DNA of 64,000 nt from Bugula neritina (Eukaryota > Bryozoa > Gymnolaemata > Cheilostomatida > Bugulidae): NCBI GenBank assembly GCA_964035545.1, contig OZ037766.1, positions 6,735,722 through 6,799,721 on the forward strand. Direction: 5' to 3'. Shown here piece by piece: positions 1 to 11,186 of this stretch. The position numbers and the translations under genes were made by a program. Numbering within the stretch: position 1 is the stretch's first letter; each line of letters starts with the position of its first letter. The notes beneath the pieces are model-generated. The model was given only the letters and a program-made list of their open reading frames with translations, ran no database searches and was not told the origin of the DNA.

Positions 1-307
1 AAAAACAGTACGCCATACACACCCTTCTCAAAACTTCCACGAGCAACAAAGTTACATCTCGTACAAAAAGCTTAGTATCTTACTCAAAAAAATTAGGGCT
101 CTTTTTTTCTTTTTTTACCAATTAAATTTTGGAATAAATTTTTTTGTATACATTTGCAATAGTGAAAAATTTCGTAAGGTTAACAAGAATTTTCCTGGCA
201 TGTTTTGCAAAAAACGAGTTACCATTTCACTCGCATCAAGTCAAAATGAGTCTGGAGCCAAAGCCAATGAAATGCTTGGACACGGTGCAATGCAGTATTG
301 CGGATAG

Positions 308-308
<1 letters not shown>

Positions 309-400
<92 letters not shown>
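309..400. repeat. (TA)n microsatellite, about 46 units
   Basis: An uninterrupted TA dinucleotide run of 92 bases. A second short TA run follows the palindrome at about 599-620. Confidence 0.97.
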
Positions 401-403
<3 letters not shown>

Positions 404-463
404 AAGTGAGAGTATATAAAGCGTTACAAGAGTGCTCTATAGAAATAAATCTAGAGCATAAAC

Positions 464-599
464 ATTAGAAGAAATGAAATGAGATTTGATTAATATAATG
501 ACATTTATTACTAATAGTTTTGTACACAAGATCTTGTGTACGAAACTATTGGTAATAAATGTCATTATATTAATCAAATCTCATTTCATTTTTTCTAAT
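464..599. repeat. Near-perfect palindrome with about 68-bp arms and no loop
   Basis: The arms meet at AAGATCTT (528-535) with no spacer. Pairing outward from 531/532 runs to about 464/599. I see only three mismatches. In a plus-strand RNA each would be a G-U wobble. TA-rich DNA lies on both sides. It could be a solo foldback element, a hairpin RNA source or an assembly artefact. Confidence 0.9.
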
Positions 600-1758
600 A
601 TATATATATATATATATATAATGTAAGTTTTGTATTGTAGTAATAATACAATTTTGTATCATGACTTCTTTAATAATTATTTGAATCAATACACTCTATA
701 ATACAAGTAGATATGAGCTGACAAGCACTTTGTATTTTTCAAAATTAAATTAGTTTTGATTAAATGTTAGCTTAAATACAATTTGGCATACCTTGGTAAA
801 CTGTTAAAAGAATTTTCCTGCACCGGTTTCATTAAAATGTTGTTGAAAACTTATTAATTTTAGTTTGTCTATATGTTTAGACTTTAGAACATTATGTGAT
901 GATTATTATGTGAATTCCATCCAATATAAAAATTAAAAAGGGCAAATTTCATATTTCTGCTAACTTCATTGCATGTTAGTCTTAGCTGCTGCTACACATA
1001 GCTGATCTGGCTTAAAGTTCAACATATTAATTAATATTTATGTATAGTAGTATAGCTATAGTAGAGAGTTTATCTACCAGTTCGAATGCTAACATAATGT
1101 TTTAACACATCCCAATATACCCTAATCTACATCAAATTTTATAACACTTTTATAGAGTATTTTACAAAGCCTGCCAATTAGAATTGGTTTTATATATATG
1201 TAGTCTAGAAACTACAAAGAAATGATTATAATTCTTGTGTATGTTTGCGGTAATAGTTTATAATAGACACTGGGTTAAAATGAGCAAATATATTCATAGT
1301 GAATTAATATATAGGCCTACTTGCCTTTTCAGGAATAAGCAAAATGAATGCATTTCTACAATTCTTATGTTTCAGTGAGAGTTTCCTGTGAAAAATAAGA
1401 CACTTTCTCAGCATCATTGTTTTGTAATTTTGCATTTTTTCAGCATCTTGTAATACAACAGACATTTCCAGAAGATAGTTGACATGACAAGTTACTAAAA
1501 CACTGAAATAGATATACTTCGTTAGATTGTTATTTTAATTGTGATTATCAAAAGCAATTAATTTGTCTTCTTGGCAGAATATATCTGCCTCAATACTTTT
1601 CAACACAACAAGTCTGATGAGAAAAATACCATCAACATGCTCATTTACACACGTGAAGAACAAAGCATAACAAGTGTTAACTATTCTAAAAAACAAGTGA
1701 AAATTACATCCATGTACAACATTCATAATAAATAAAAATTATTAAAATTAATTTATAA

Positions 1759-1764
1759 TTTAAT
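1759..1764 (-). promoter_or_regulatory. Candidate poly(A) signal of gene A
   Basis: ATTAAA on the minus strand, about 50 bases past the gene A stop codon. The hexamer is common by chance in DNA this AT-rich, so this is only a candidate. Confidence 0.3.
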
Positions 1765-1814
1765 AGCTATTCACAGAGATATAGTTAGCTAAAACCTGAG
1801 TGTATATTATAGAC

Positions 1815-4800
1815 CTATAGAGTCGTAAGAGTAGCATTATGTGGAGCAGATGTGTTGTGGAGTCTTAACCTGACGTTAACTGAACTCTCTATTTCTTTGA
1901 CAAGGGCGAATGGATCAGAATTCACATTGAAGAACTGCAAAAAAAAACCACGCCAAGTACTAAGTAGCATAACACTTTATATTGTGTGTGTGTGCGCGAG
2001 TGTGTGTGCTGTGTTGTATGGTGTGTTGCATGGTGTGTTGTATGGTGTGTTGTATAGTGTGCGTTGTATAGTGTGTGTGTTGTGTGTTGTATAGTGTGTT
2101 GTATAGTGTGCGTTGTATAGTGTGTTGTATGGTGTGTTGTATGGTGTGTTGTATAGTGTGTGTTGTATGGTGCGTTGTATAGTGTGTGTGTGTGTGAGTG
2201 TGTTGTATGGTGTATGTTGTATGGTGTGTTGTATAGTGTGTTGTATAGTGCGTTGTATAGTGTGCGTTGTATAGTGTGTGTTGTATGGTGCGTTGTATAG
2301 TGTGTTGTATAGTGTGCGTTGTATAGTGCGTTGTATAGTGTGTTGTATAGTGTGCGTTGTATAGTGTGTGTGTTGTATAGTGTGTTGTATAGTGTGCGTT
2401 GTATAGTGTGCGTTGTATGGTGTATGTTGTATGGTGTGTTGTATAGTGTGTTGTATAGTGTGCGTTGTATAGTGTGCGTTGTATAGTGTGCGTTGTATAG
2501 TGTGTTGTATAGTGTGCGTTGTATAGTGTGTTGTATAGTGTGTTGTATAGTGTGCGTTGTATAGTGTGTTGTATAGTGTGCGTTGTATGGTGTGTTGTAT
2601 AGTGTTTTGTATAGTGTGTTGTATAGTGTGTGTTGTATAGTGTGCGTTGTATAGTGTGTTGTATAGTGTGCGTTGTATAGTGTGCGTGCGAATATAACTA
2701 ACACTCACTGTGAACATTTCCAAAGCACTAATATCAGATCTCAACTCTGCCAGCCGGCCTCGACTGATGACTCTGGTGAAGGCAGGAATTGCATTAGAAG
2801 GCATGTAGAACATGTCCTGTAGAATAACACAGAATACAACTATGAAGAAGTGGCCCATACATGATGCTGGACCACAAAAACTGTTCATTATTTTGTAACT
2901 AACTTTATACACCGATCGCAGAGAACTATTAAAATGAGAGCTTCACAAATTCTATTAATAGATGTAAAGGTTATAGCAAACCCATATAGCAGCAGCAATC
3001 AATGCTTCATTTTACCTGTTGAGCTAAGGGCTTTACAGCAAATGTAATAAGTTACCAACCTATATACTCAACGCTACAATACATCCCTGAATATTACTCA
3101 GCTTAGTAATCATGTGACATGTATATAAAGAACAGACTTACCTTCGCTGTATCCGCTAGGGGTGGTAGAGCCATCGCCATTGTAAATGAATACAGCTTCT
3201 TATCATCTATAAAGGCTAAAATAAAAAGCATTGCACATGCACTGCTTGCAGAATACCGTACAACCATTGTGTTTATACACATCTTTAACTTAGATTTAAA
3301 GCATAATATGGGTAAAAGATGTTTCATCGCAAGCTGACGCGTGCTCTAGCAGTTTATGCTACGACATCATACATAAGCTAGAATTTGCAACAGTAACAAC
3401 ATAATAACTCTCACTCTAATAACCAGTTTCTATTTAATTTATAATTATTAATTATTTTTATACTAATTTATCCAAAAAATAGTTTGTTAGGGTAGAAAAC
3501 ATCTAATCCCAAAGTAGATCAAAGACAGCATATAAAACACTCACTTCTAAGTACGGCATAGAGTAACTGTAGGTAGTCTTTATTCATTTCTTTAGCCATA
3601 ACCACTACTTCATTTTCTTTCTTGGGAGTCTATAAACATGACTTGAAGAATACAGTATAATGGAAATATTGTACATTGAGTAAGCATAATTTAAAATAAA
3701 AACTAATATACTCCAGCATGAAAAAATAAACTTGTAAAATAATTATAACTCTATTGCTTTGCAGTAAACTAAAACCTCTTTCTAACATACACAGTAGTAG
3801 TTGAAAATAGCATCATCAGTTAGCAAGTCACTTACTAGCGTTGCTATGGCTACAGCAGACCCATGCCTGACTGTTAGACCCAGCATGTCGTGAACAGATA
3901 TAAAATCTGTAAAGAAATTTCTACCATGATCTTTGTGGTAGTCAAAAGCAGCTCTTCTCCAGTTTTCTACGACGCCTAAAATATTGATATAATATGATGA
4001 TTACACCTAGAAAACAATGCAAAGTTCCAAAACTAAAAAGATAGGTTCTATTTCTGATATAATGAATCCGCTTAAATTGGACTGAAAATCTGAAATCTTA
4101 TTAAAAACTTGCAAACTAAGCCCAAAGCAGAATAAACACAGTTACCATTTCACAATAAGGAGACATTAAATAACAACGAGGTAAAAGAAGGCATCTAGTA
4201 TAAATTAAAGGTTATGGATTTAGTTTGTTAAAAATAAATAACTGCTGTTAGTTTAAAAGGTTTAATTTCATTGAGTGGGTTAGTAAGAATAGATCTGGAT
4301 TAGGCAAAGGGTTAGGGCTGCTAAGTGGTGAATATACTAGCATACTACTGGTTTACTACTAGAAGCAGGTCGCACAGAAGCATTACATGCAGTCAGTGTT
4401 TGAGGATTTTGAAAAGCTCCATAACAAAATAATATCTTCACTCATGATTGTGAGCTATCAGTGAGTTGGAAACATATCAAAGCAATATAGTAACAGCACA
4501 CTCATTACCTGGATATCGGTCTGGGGTCAACATAACCTGAAGATGGGGGTGGTATTGACTGGCCCCACCAGGTGGCAACAAATCCCAGTCTATTACGGGA
4601 AACACATACGAAGGTTGCTTATGAAACTGCTTTTCAAGCCTGAAATATGTAACATCCAAATCTACCGTGCAAATTCAGGAAGCAATTGCGCCAATGTGTC
4701 GAGACCAACTAACAATGTTGAGTAAAAACTTTGTTGTCAAAATATTTCAACAACTGGGTCTGTTTGCTACATGATTTTGCGACAAAAGTGACAAAAAATC

Positions 4801-7800
4801 AGAACACTATTGCTCACAGGGAGATACCTAATGTCAAAATATAATATAGTGAACAAATACACTCTTCTAGCTTTAATTATACAGGCACATTGCAGAAAAA
4901 TACAACCTGTTTCAACTTTTAACACTGGAATTAATAGTTATTAGGGCTAGAACTTTAAAATTGCAATGGTTATGAGCACAAAGAAACAGCGGCATGGTAG
5001 TAAACGCAGTGTTTGACTGCATCGCAGGTTAAATGTTCAAATAAAAAAGGTTAACTTTTAGTACATGACCATTTAAAGCTAGTGATGGAATTTACCACAG
5101 CTATTGCAGGACAGTACGAAACATATCAGCTAGCTTCAACTTTATATCAGGACGAGCAACTAAAATGATAGTTATCAGCTAAATATAATTTATGGGTTGT
5201 GTGCTCAAGCCATTTGGCTATAGTGCACGCCTGCTGGTGGCCCAAACAAAAAAAATAACAAAAAAGCAAAGCTGACATTTTAGCTGACTATATTTATGAA
5301 ACGTGTGGACTGTTGGAAGCCAGCAAACTGAAAGCTGCTCCCAAGTCAGGATGAACATAGAGAAGTATAGACAGACAACCAGACACTGCTAGGAAGATTG
5401 TGGAACAATTATTGTCCCCAGGCTATGGTGAATAAGGGAGAGGGGCAAGAGATAGCGCCCCTTACTTGGACACAGTAACCAATAAAAGAACAAATAGTCT
5501 GATGATAGATAGAAGGTGTAAACTTTACTACTGCCACAATAATGGAGTAGGACTTTGCCTGAGCAGCTATTGGTAGGATAGAGAGATAGATGTGCAGAGA
5601 GGATCAGACAGAATAGTGACAGTGAAGGTAGACAGTAAAACGGAAAACACAGGAAAACATGAGTTCTGGATTCAGCTTGAAGAGTGATCAGTAGGATTCC
5701 AGGGTCAGAAGATGTGTTGGTTGCAGGAGATCTGAATGGTGATATTGGAGAAGATAGGACAGGGTATAAATGATGGCATGAAGGAGAGGCAATAGCAAGG
5801 AGAGGATATCCTTGACCTAGCCTGGCACCAGCCAATACTTGATTCAAGGAGGGGGGGGGGCACTTGATACAGAAGCGGAAGGTATTTTTTGTGATTGACT
5901 TCACTCTAGTGCAGAGATCCCAGTTGAGTGAAAAACTTCAAGGAAATACCTGGAGAATATTCAGCTGCGGAGCATAGAAGTATGATAGCAGACACGGATA
6001 AAGAAAGAAGAGAGGATGGAAAGATTAGACGGTGGAACATGAAACTGTGATTGAGCTGATAGAAATGGTAGAGAATGAGGAGGGCTGTATGGCTAACACT
6101 GTGAGGGTGCGCCAAGAGAGCTAAAAACGAATTGGGAGTTTCAACAGTTGAGAAATATATAGAAGGAATTTTACAGCTTTATGGCAAGAAAAAAGAACGA
6201 ATTCAAAAGATGGAAAACATCTAGGTGTGAAGATGAAGAACAGAACACAAAAAAAGAGCATAGAGAGAGAAGGACAAACAGCAAAGGCCAAAGAGAAGCT
6301 AGTTGAACATCTCATTCATAATGAGTTTCTCCTGCACCAGCATTATCAAGGGCTGCCAAAATAAGCTATAAACTCAATTTGCTTGAAAATACAACTCCAA
6401 AGTTGTATTTCAGCTGTAACATTAATATGTATATTATGAATGGATGTACATCACAACAACTTGAAGCTGGGTGTTTTCTTGGCAGGTTTTTTAACAGTCG
6501 TCGTTTAGCATAAGAAGTTGCTAACCCACAGAATAAACCAAACTCAAACACCAAACTGCAAATCATAAACTCCTGTTTAATTTACCTCTATGCATCTAAC
6601 AGGCTCTTTGATGACCAAAAATCTGGAAAGATTTAATCTATACTATGGTCTTTTTGGTAACCCTTATGTGGAATAAACTAAACACACAGGAATAAAGCTG
6701 AGCTGGGAAAGCATTATAAGTAAAGCAACATGCAGGGTTCAGGTTTAAGCCTACCTCAGCCCATAGCAATCATCTGAAAACAACTTGATGCGTATAAAAA
6801 TTAAAAAATATGGAAACCAAGAAGCCAGGCTACCAGGAAGGTTAGCTTAGCAAAACCTATTGCTCTGTGAGAGACGTCCACCAGAACTAGCATATAATTT
6901 GAGAGACTCACCAGAGCTGGGAGAGATTGAACATGTCTATCAACTGAGTTTCGTTCCAAGCCACTGCATCATGTGACTTAGGCATAACCAGCTGGTGAAA
7001 TGCCCTGTATCTGAATGTATTAGCAGCAGTAATACTCAAAGGTGTTTCCATCCGCCCATCAGGGTCTCTAGCTGTGAACCTACAAATACTGCATATTTCT
7101 AGAAATCTATAAAGAAAAAACATATATTGGCAAATTCACATTTGGCTTAACTCGAGTTACATGCCGAGAGCTAGAGTGAGAATTCAAAGTGAACAATTAC
7201 TTGCATTGCTAGTAGTTGTCTCACCTTTTAGCATTGCAGAAGTCGCAAGAAGTATTTGTTTGTATATGCAATCTTTTCAACCTAGAAAAGATCACCAAAT
7301 TGATAGGGCACCAAGTATGCTTGAAGTTTCAACTATGAGTAATGAAAGCCAGCACATTATTAGTGTAGGAGTCTGCAATATCTGGAACAAAGTCACTGCC
7401 ACAAGTTCATTGCTTCACAGAGGTTTTTACATAACAGTTTCTGGCTGCATATTCAAAGATTGTCAATGGAAAATCAACTTTCACCATTAGAAGTATATGG
7501 GCTATTGAACAGTTTGGTGAAAACTTTCAACTACCAGCAACTAGCAGTGAACATGTGCAAATAAAAAAAGAAGGGGGGTAACTAACAAAAACTGTAATTA
7601 ATTTTAATGACGCATGAGTGAGCAGCTTAGTTAGTTTAAAATTCCACGAAATGGTAATCAATAAAGCAATGTCTTACAAGCAGCATTCAACAGCTTTACC
7701 AATCGATATGATTACGAAGTACGTGCTTACTCGTCTAACTCGGAAGTTGGTACATCTCCTAGAGGTCGTTTGGCTCTTAGAGGGTTAAACACCGTTTCCT

Positions 7801-10098
7801 CTTTGGTATAATTATTATATGCTACTATCAACTGCTGCTTAAATATTTGTTTAAGCAAATTTGTGTCATTTCCCAGCCATCTCAACACTTTGGCCTTGAA
7901 GTGCTTACTGTCTATCACTATTGAGCCTTCTCTTAGAGCTATATCGTACATCCTAGAAAGCGACTTCAAGTTTTCTCTACAGTTATTAAATAAATAAATA
8001 AATTAAATAAATTAATATGACTCAGTAATACTTCAAAATAAATAGAAATTATCTTTTAAAATTAATTCACAGCGATTATCAAATCACAAACTTTAAAAAT
8101 TTTCACCTAGACTTATCAATTATCACTTAGCAAAAACAAAGCTTATAATTACATTATACACAGTTAGGCTACAAGTTAGAACTTAAAACAAATTATAATG
8201 GCTTCATTGTTTTTATATTTTTACTGAATCATTCTATTGCTCATATTTCAAAGCTGCACGTAGCTAAAAAATTATGCACTTCAAATTCTTTGGTATGATT
8301 TGAAATCTAAATAGCCCCTAACTTGGCTAACAGGTTTAATCCCTGATCCGGTAGCTGGGAACAAAACTCCAACCGTTTTTATTATCCAACTGAAGATAGC
8401 TTTTATTCAACAAAATGATATTCTTTAGTGACAATATAAGGTGCATCAGTAGAGTCTCAAAATTGCAACAAAGTTTCAATGTTATCTTAACTGATACACC
8501 CTCCCCCCCCCCACAGTTTAACCATTTTTCATTCTAAAATGACAAAGCTTCAGAAAAGTAAATGTCACGCAAGGAGTATGAAATCCGGCACAACTATAAT
8601 AGTGTATACCATATTACTGATATTAGTATACTGTAATTTAATATAATACTTGGCGAAGAAGACAGTATAAGATTAATTAGCTTTGTAATAGAGATTATAT
8701 TAATTCCAGTCATACAGGAACATAACTAAGCCAGAACACCTGGCTATATTAGAACTTAGAGAGAGAACTAGTTTTGGCTATATCCAGGAATAGACCGATA
8801 AATTCCTCACTGGCTTTCTTTTACGCTCACTTATGTTATAAACTTACTAACCTGCATTTCAAAAGCCGCCATTGCTGAACTATCAAGGGAAGACTTTTTA
8901 TGTTTAAGTGATCTTTGGCTGGCGTACATTGCTGGAAATACAACTTCATTATGTAGTAATAAGAAAGCTTAACCTGGATATAATTTTATAAAACAAGTGA
9001 CGCAAGGGTATTTATGGTATGGTGTAAGCATGTAGAGAAATGTGCTACTATATATTTTGTTACATTTGTTTGAGAATTGTTTGTCTTTCCTCAGTAAACA
9101 AAATACAGGTCAGCAAGGTCAAATTTTCAGTCAATAAGTTTTAAAACTAGTAATTTTATTATTCATATAATTACAAACCTTTAATATATCTAAAATTATA
9201 GCAAAATATACCGGGTATTGAAATGGTCACTTTTAGGTTTTTATGCAAACTAGATTTCTTATTAATAGGTTCTATAAGTTACAAAAAAATTTGAGTCAAC
9301 TTATTTTAGGTTTGAATAACAACATTGCTTATCTCCACTAGTCTACAAAAGTGAAACTTGAGATAATGTTTTCCATAGTACAGTATTAGAACTTTGCTCT
9401 ACAATTGTATCTCATCTATTCATTAAATGAGTTAAAATGGTTGAAACCCATCACAACTGTCAAGTATACACAAGAGTAGGAAATGCTAGTAGTAACAGTT
9501 TGTCGCTATGGGACCCAGTCTTTAATTTCTAGTCAACGTTAAATTCACATTTTCCATCTCTAATATCTAGGAGTCCCACATAAAACACTGCGGTTTGTGA
9601 GAGTTCAAGAGAATTTCAAGAGTTGTATAATATATTATGTTCATAGAGCAGCGTTGCTGATGCTAGACGTACTAAATCAGCATCCAACAAGCCATTTACC
9701 CAAGCTGCATCTAAACAGCGTGTCCGTACTCCGTTGAGTAACTAATAGCTATATACGCTTATTCACACCAACAGCATTACTATTTGTTGAAAACAAACAG
9801 CTAAAGTTAGAGCCTAGAAAAGACACTTGAGATATGCAAGTCATAGAAATACCTTATCTTTTGACGAGCTAAAGGGAATAGTGAACTGCTGCCAGGTATG
9901 AGGAAATCTCTCAGACTCAACACTTCCTACAATTGGTAGCAACCGCTTGGGTTTGAGATGAAAGTTTCCTGCCTTGTTCAAGTTGAGAAAGAAAAGGCAT
10001 ACCAGCGTCACTATCAAACATACAACTCCCAGTTTCAGTGCCTTTTGCAGACTACTTTGACCGGCTGTTACCGATGAATCTACACATGTACCCTGCAT
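1815..10098 (-). CDS. GalT-like (HIT superfamily) type II membrane protein, gene A
   Basis: Eleven coding exons: 9853-10098, 8852-8931, 7731-7976, 7225-7281, 6912-7079, 4509-4639, 3836-3975, 3545-3629, 3142-3215, 2709-2816, 1815-1934. The phases close to 484 residues. Residues 21-40 form one hydrophobic segment, a signal anchor. The domain then shows NPLRAKRP (173-180), SCDFC (Cys203, Cys206), His246 after MPKS, and GGASQYHPHLQ (His296, His298, Gln300). In galactose-1-phosphate uridylyltransferases the CxxC, the upstream His and the first His of HPH bind zinc, and the second His is the uridylylated nucleophile. Seven N-x-S/T sequons in the domain fit a luminal or extracellular location. The substrate is unknown; Ap4A phosphorylases share HxHxQ but not the CxxC. 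The start is uncertain because TTTCATGCAG over the ATG also resembles a splice acceptor. Exon 2 is the least certain exon. Gene B is its paralogue. Confidence 0.85.
1984..2690. repeat. 12/14-bp minisatellite filling the last intron of gene A
   Basis: About 700 bases built from GTGTGTTGTATA (12 bp) and GTGTGCGTTGTATA (14 bp) with small variants. The array starts about 17 bases past the exon 10 donor and ends about 50 bases before exon 11, so it makes up over 90% of this 774-base intron. The minus strand has no stop codon through the array in at least two frames. Confidence 0.95.
3535..3966. repeat. Segment shared with gene B (exons 7-8 and intron)
   Basis: This segment matches about 34641-35106 in gene B. 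Exon 8 differs at about one base and encodes the same 28 residues. Exon 7 is nearly identical except its first codons. The intron between them is clearly alignable with indels. Similarity stops abruptly at the 5' end of exon 7 and just beyond the exon 8 donor. The other exons of A and B are only moderately similar. This is the pattern left by gene conversion. Confidence 0.8.
5390..6340 (+). pseudogene. Decayed LINE endonuclease domain in intron 5 of gene A
   Basis: Plus-strand fragments, broken by stops and frameshifts, resemble the endonuclease of RTE-type non-LTR retrotransposons. At 5510-5570 KLYYCHNNGVGLCLS precedes a block containing SDRI. At 5714-5768 the frame reads VAGDLNGDIGEDRTGY, the GDLN block of the endonuclease fold. 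Further on, VIDFTLVQR recalls the family's IDFILVRR segment. A lysine- and glutamate-rich stretch follows to about 6300. It lies antisense to gene A and is dead. No reverse transcriptase follows. Confidence 0.7.
8351..8470. repeat. Possible dispersed repeat in intron 2 of gene A
   Basis: TAGCTGGGAACAAAACTCCA here resembles TAGCTGGGAACACAACTCCA at about 31181, with weaker similarity downstream (TATCCA, then GCATCA near the end). It may be two old copies of one short repeat. The evidence is a single pair. Confidence 0.35.
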
Positions 10099-11070
10099 GA
10101 AATATACAAAATAATAGAGAGGCTATAAAAAAGAACAACAGTATCACATGCCTAGTTTTCATTGTTTAGAAGCTAGTTTTGCAAGTGCAAGTTATGTAGA
10201 CTCTAATCAATGAACTAAAATTAAAGTTATAGTTCAATGACTCTAATCATAGTAGCTGGTTAATAACTAGGATCAATTGTTTACAATTGTCATTATGCTT
10301 CTTTACACTTTGGATTTAAAGTTGGCCAAATTCACCACTAATTTGCAATTATAATTACATAATAGGGAATAGTGAAATATATTATACATATGGATTGGCA
10401 TTGATCAATGGGAACAGTGTCATTCCAATGAAATTGCCATTGAATTCATTGATGGTTCTGAACCGATCATTATAATGAAATGCTGGATCAGCTAATGTAG
10501 ACAACAACTTCAAGTATCTCTTATAAGTTATAACCTCTGACAGAAGTGCAGTTCAATTAAGACAAATTTAATCCGATTATTTTATTTCTCCTATACAACG
10601 TTTCTGTCAGTGATAAGATTGCAAGGCTTCAGATAAATAGATCACTACTTTCATTTGAAAGCGTTTACTTCTATACATAATAAAATAATTCAATTTACAA
10701 TTTGTTTTTTCTTTTTCTAAATGTGCAATTCTGGGCTTTGGGGTCTAATAAACTAATTAAAGCAAAAACAAAAAGAGGAGTAAGTGGCAAAATATTGTAA
10801 TGGATTTTAACGCTCTAGTAGTTATATCGCGTCATTATTATAATTGACTTAGCGTAACTTTCTAAATACTGATTAGCTGTTGTAATTATAGCTAAGCTTT
10901 TTGCGTAGCTTTCTAATGCCTTAAATATCGTAATTATAACTAAGCTCGTAGCGTAATGATTTTGAATTGCCTTCCTATTTTTATTGTTTGTTTTTAAGTT
11001 ACTGTAATAGTTTTTGGAGTTATGTTTCCTGCCACTTCTTTTTGTTGAGATATATAAATAAGTATGTGAG

Positions 11071-11173
11071 CCGAAGCTCGTCCGAAGGCACGATGTCGGA
11101 GGGGCCTGTCCGAGATCGGACAGAGTCCTTCCGACTTCGGTCGGCGGAACTCCGAACTTCGTACGAGCTTCGG
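11071..11173. repeat. GC-rich stem-loop
   Basis: CCGAAGCTCGT (11071-11081) pairs with ACGAGCTTCGG (11163-11173), and a second dyad, CTGTCCGA/TCGGACAG, sits inside at 11106-11123. The block is rich in GC and CpG in an otherwise AT-rich region. It abuts the left end of the possible TIR element that follows. Its role is unknown. Confidence 0.7.
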
Positions 11174-11186
11174 ACCCCCACCAGTG

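Larger units (their letters stand above)
1..1814. other. Region 3' of gene A, no gene seen
   Basis: AT-rich sequence downstream of gene A. It holds two TA microsatellites, a long near-perfect palindrome (both listed separately) and otherwise unremarkable DNA. The short open frames have no recognisable domain, and one of them is only the TA repeat read as alternating Tyr and Ile. Confidence 0.6.

Noticed and set aside
144-401. Plus-strand open frame ending in alternating Tyr-Ile
   Set aside because: It reads through the TA microsatellite; there is no domain or splice context.
1922-2912. Two long overlapping minus-strand open frames (260 and 311 codons)
   Set aside because: Most of both is the stop-free intronic minisatellite. 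Only the exon 10 segment of the longer one is real coding sequence.
5389-6566. Chain of minus-strand open frames
   Set aside because: They are antisense shadows of the LINE relic and carry no splice structure consistent with gene A.
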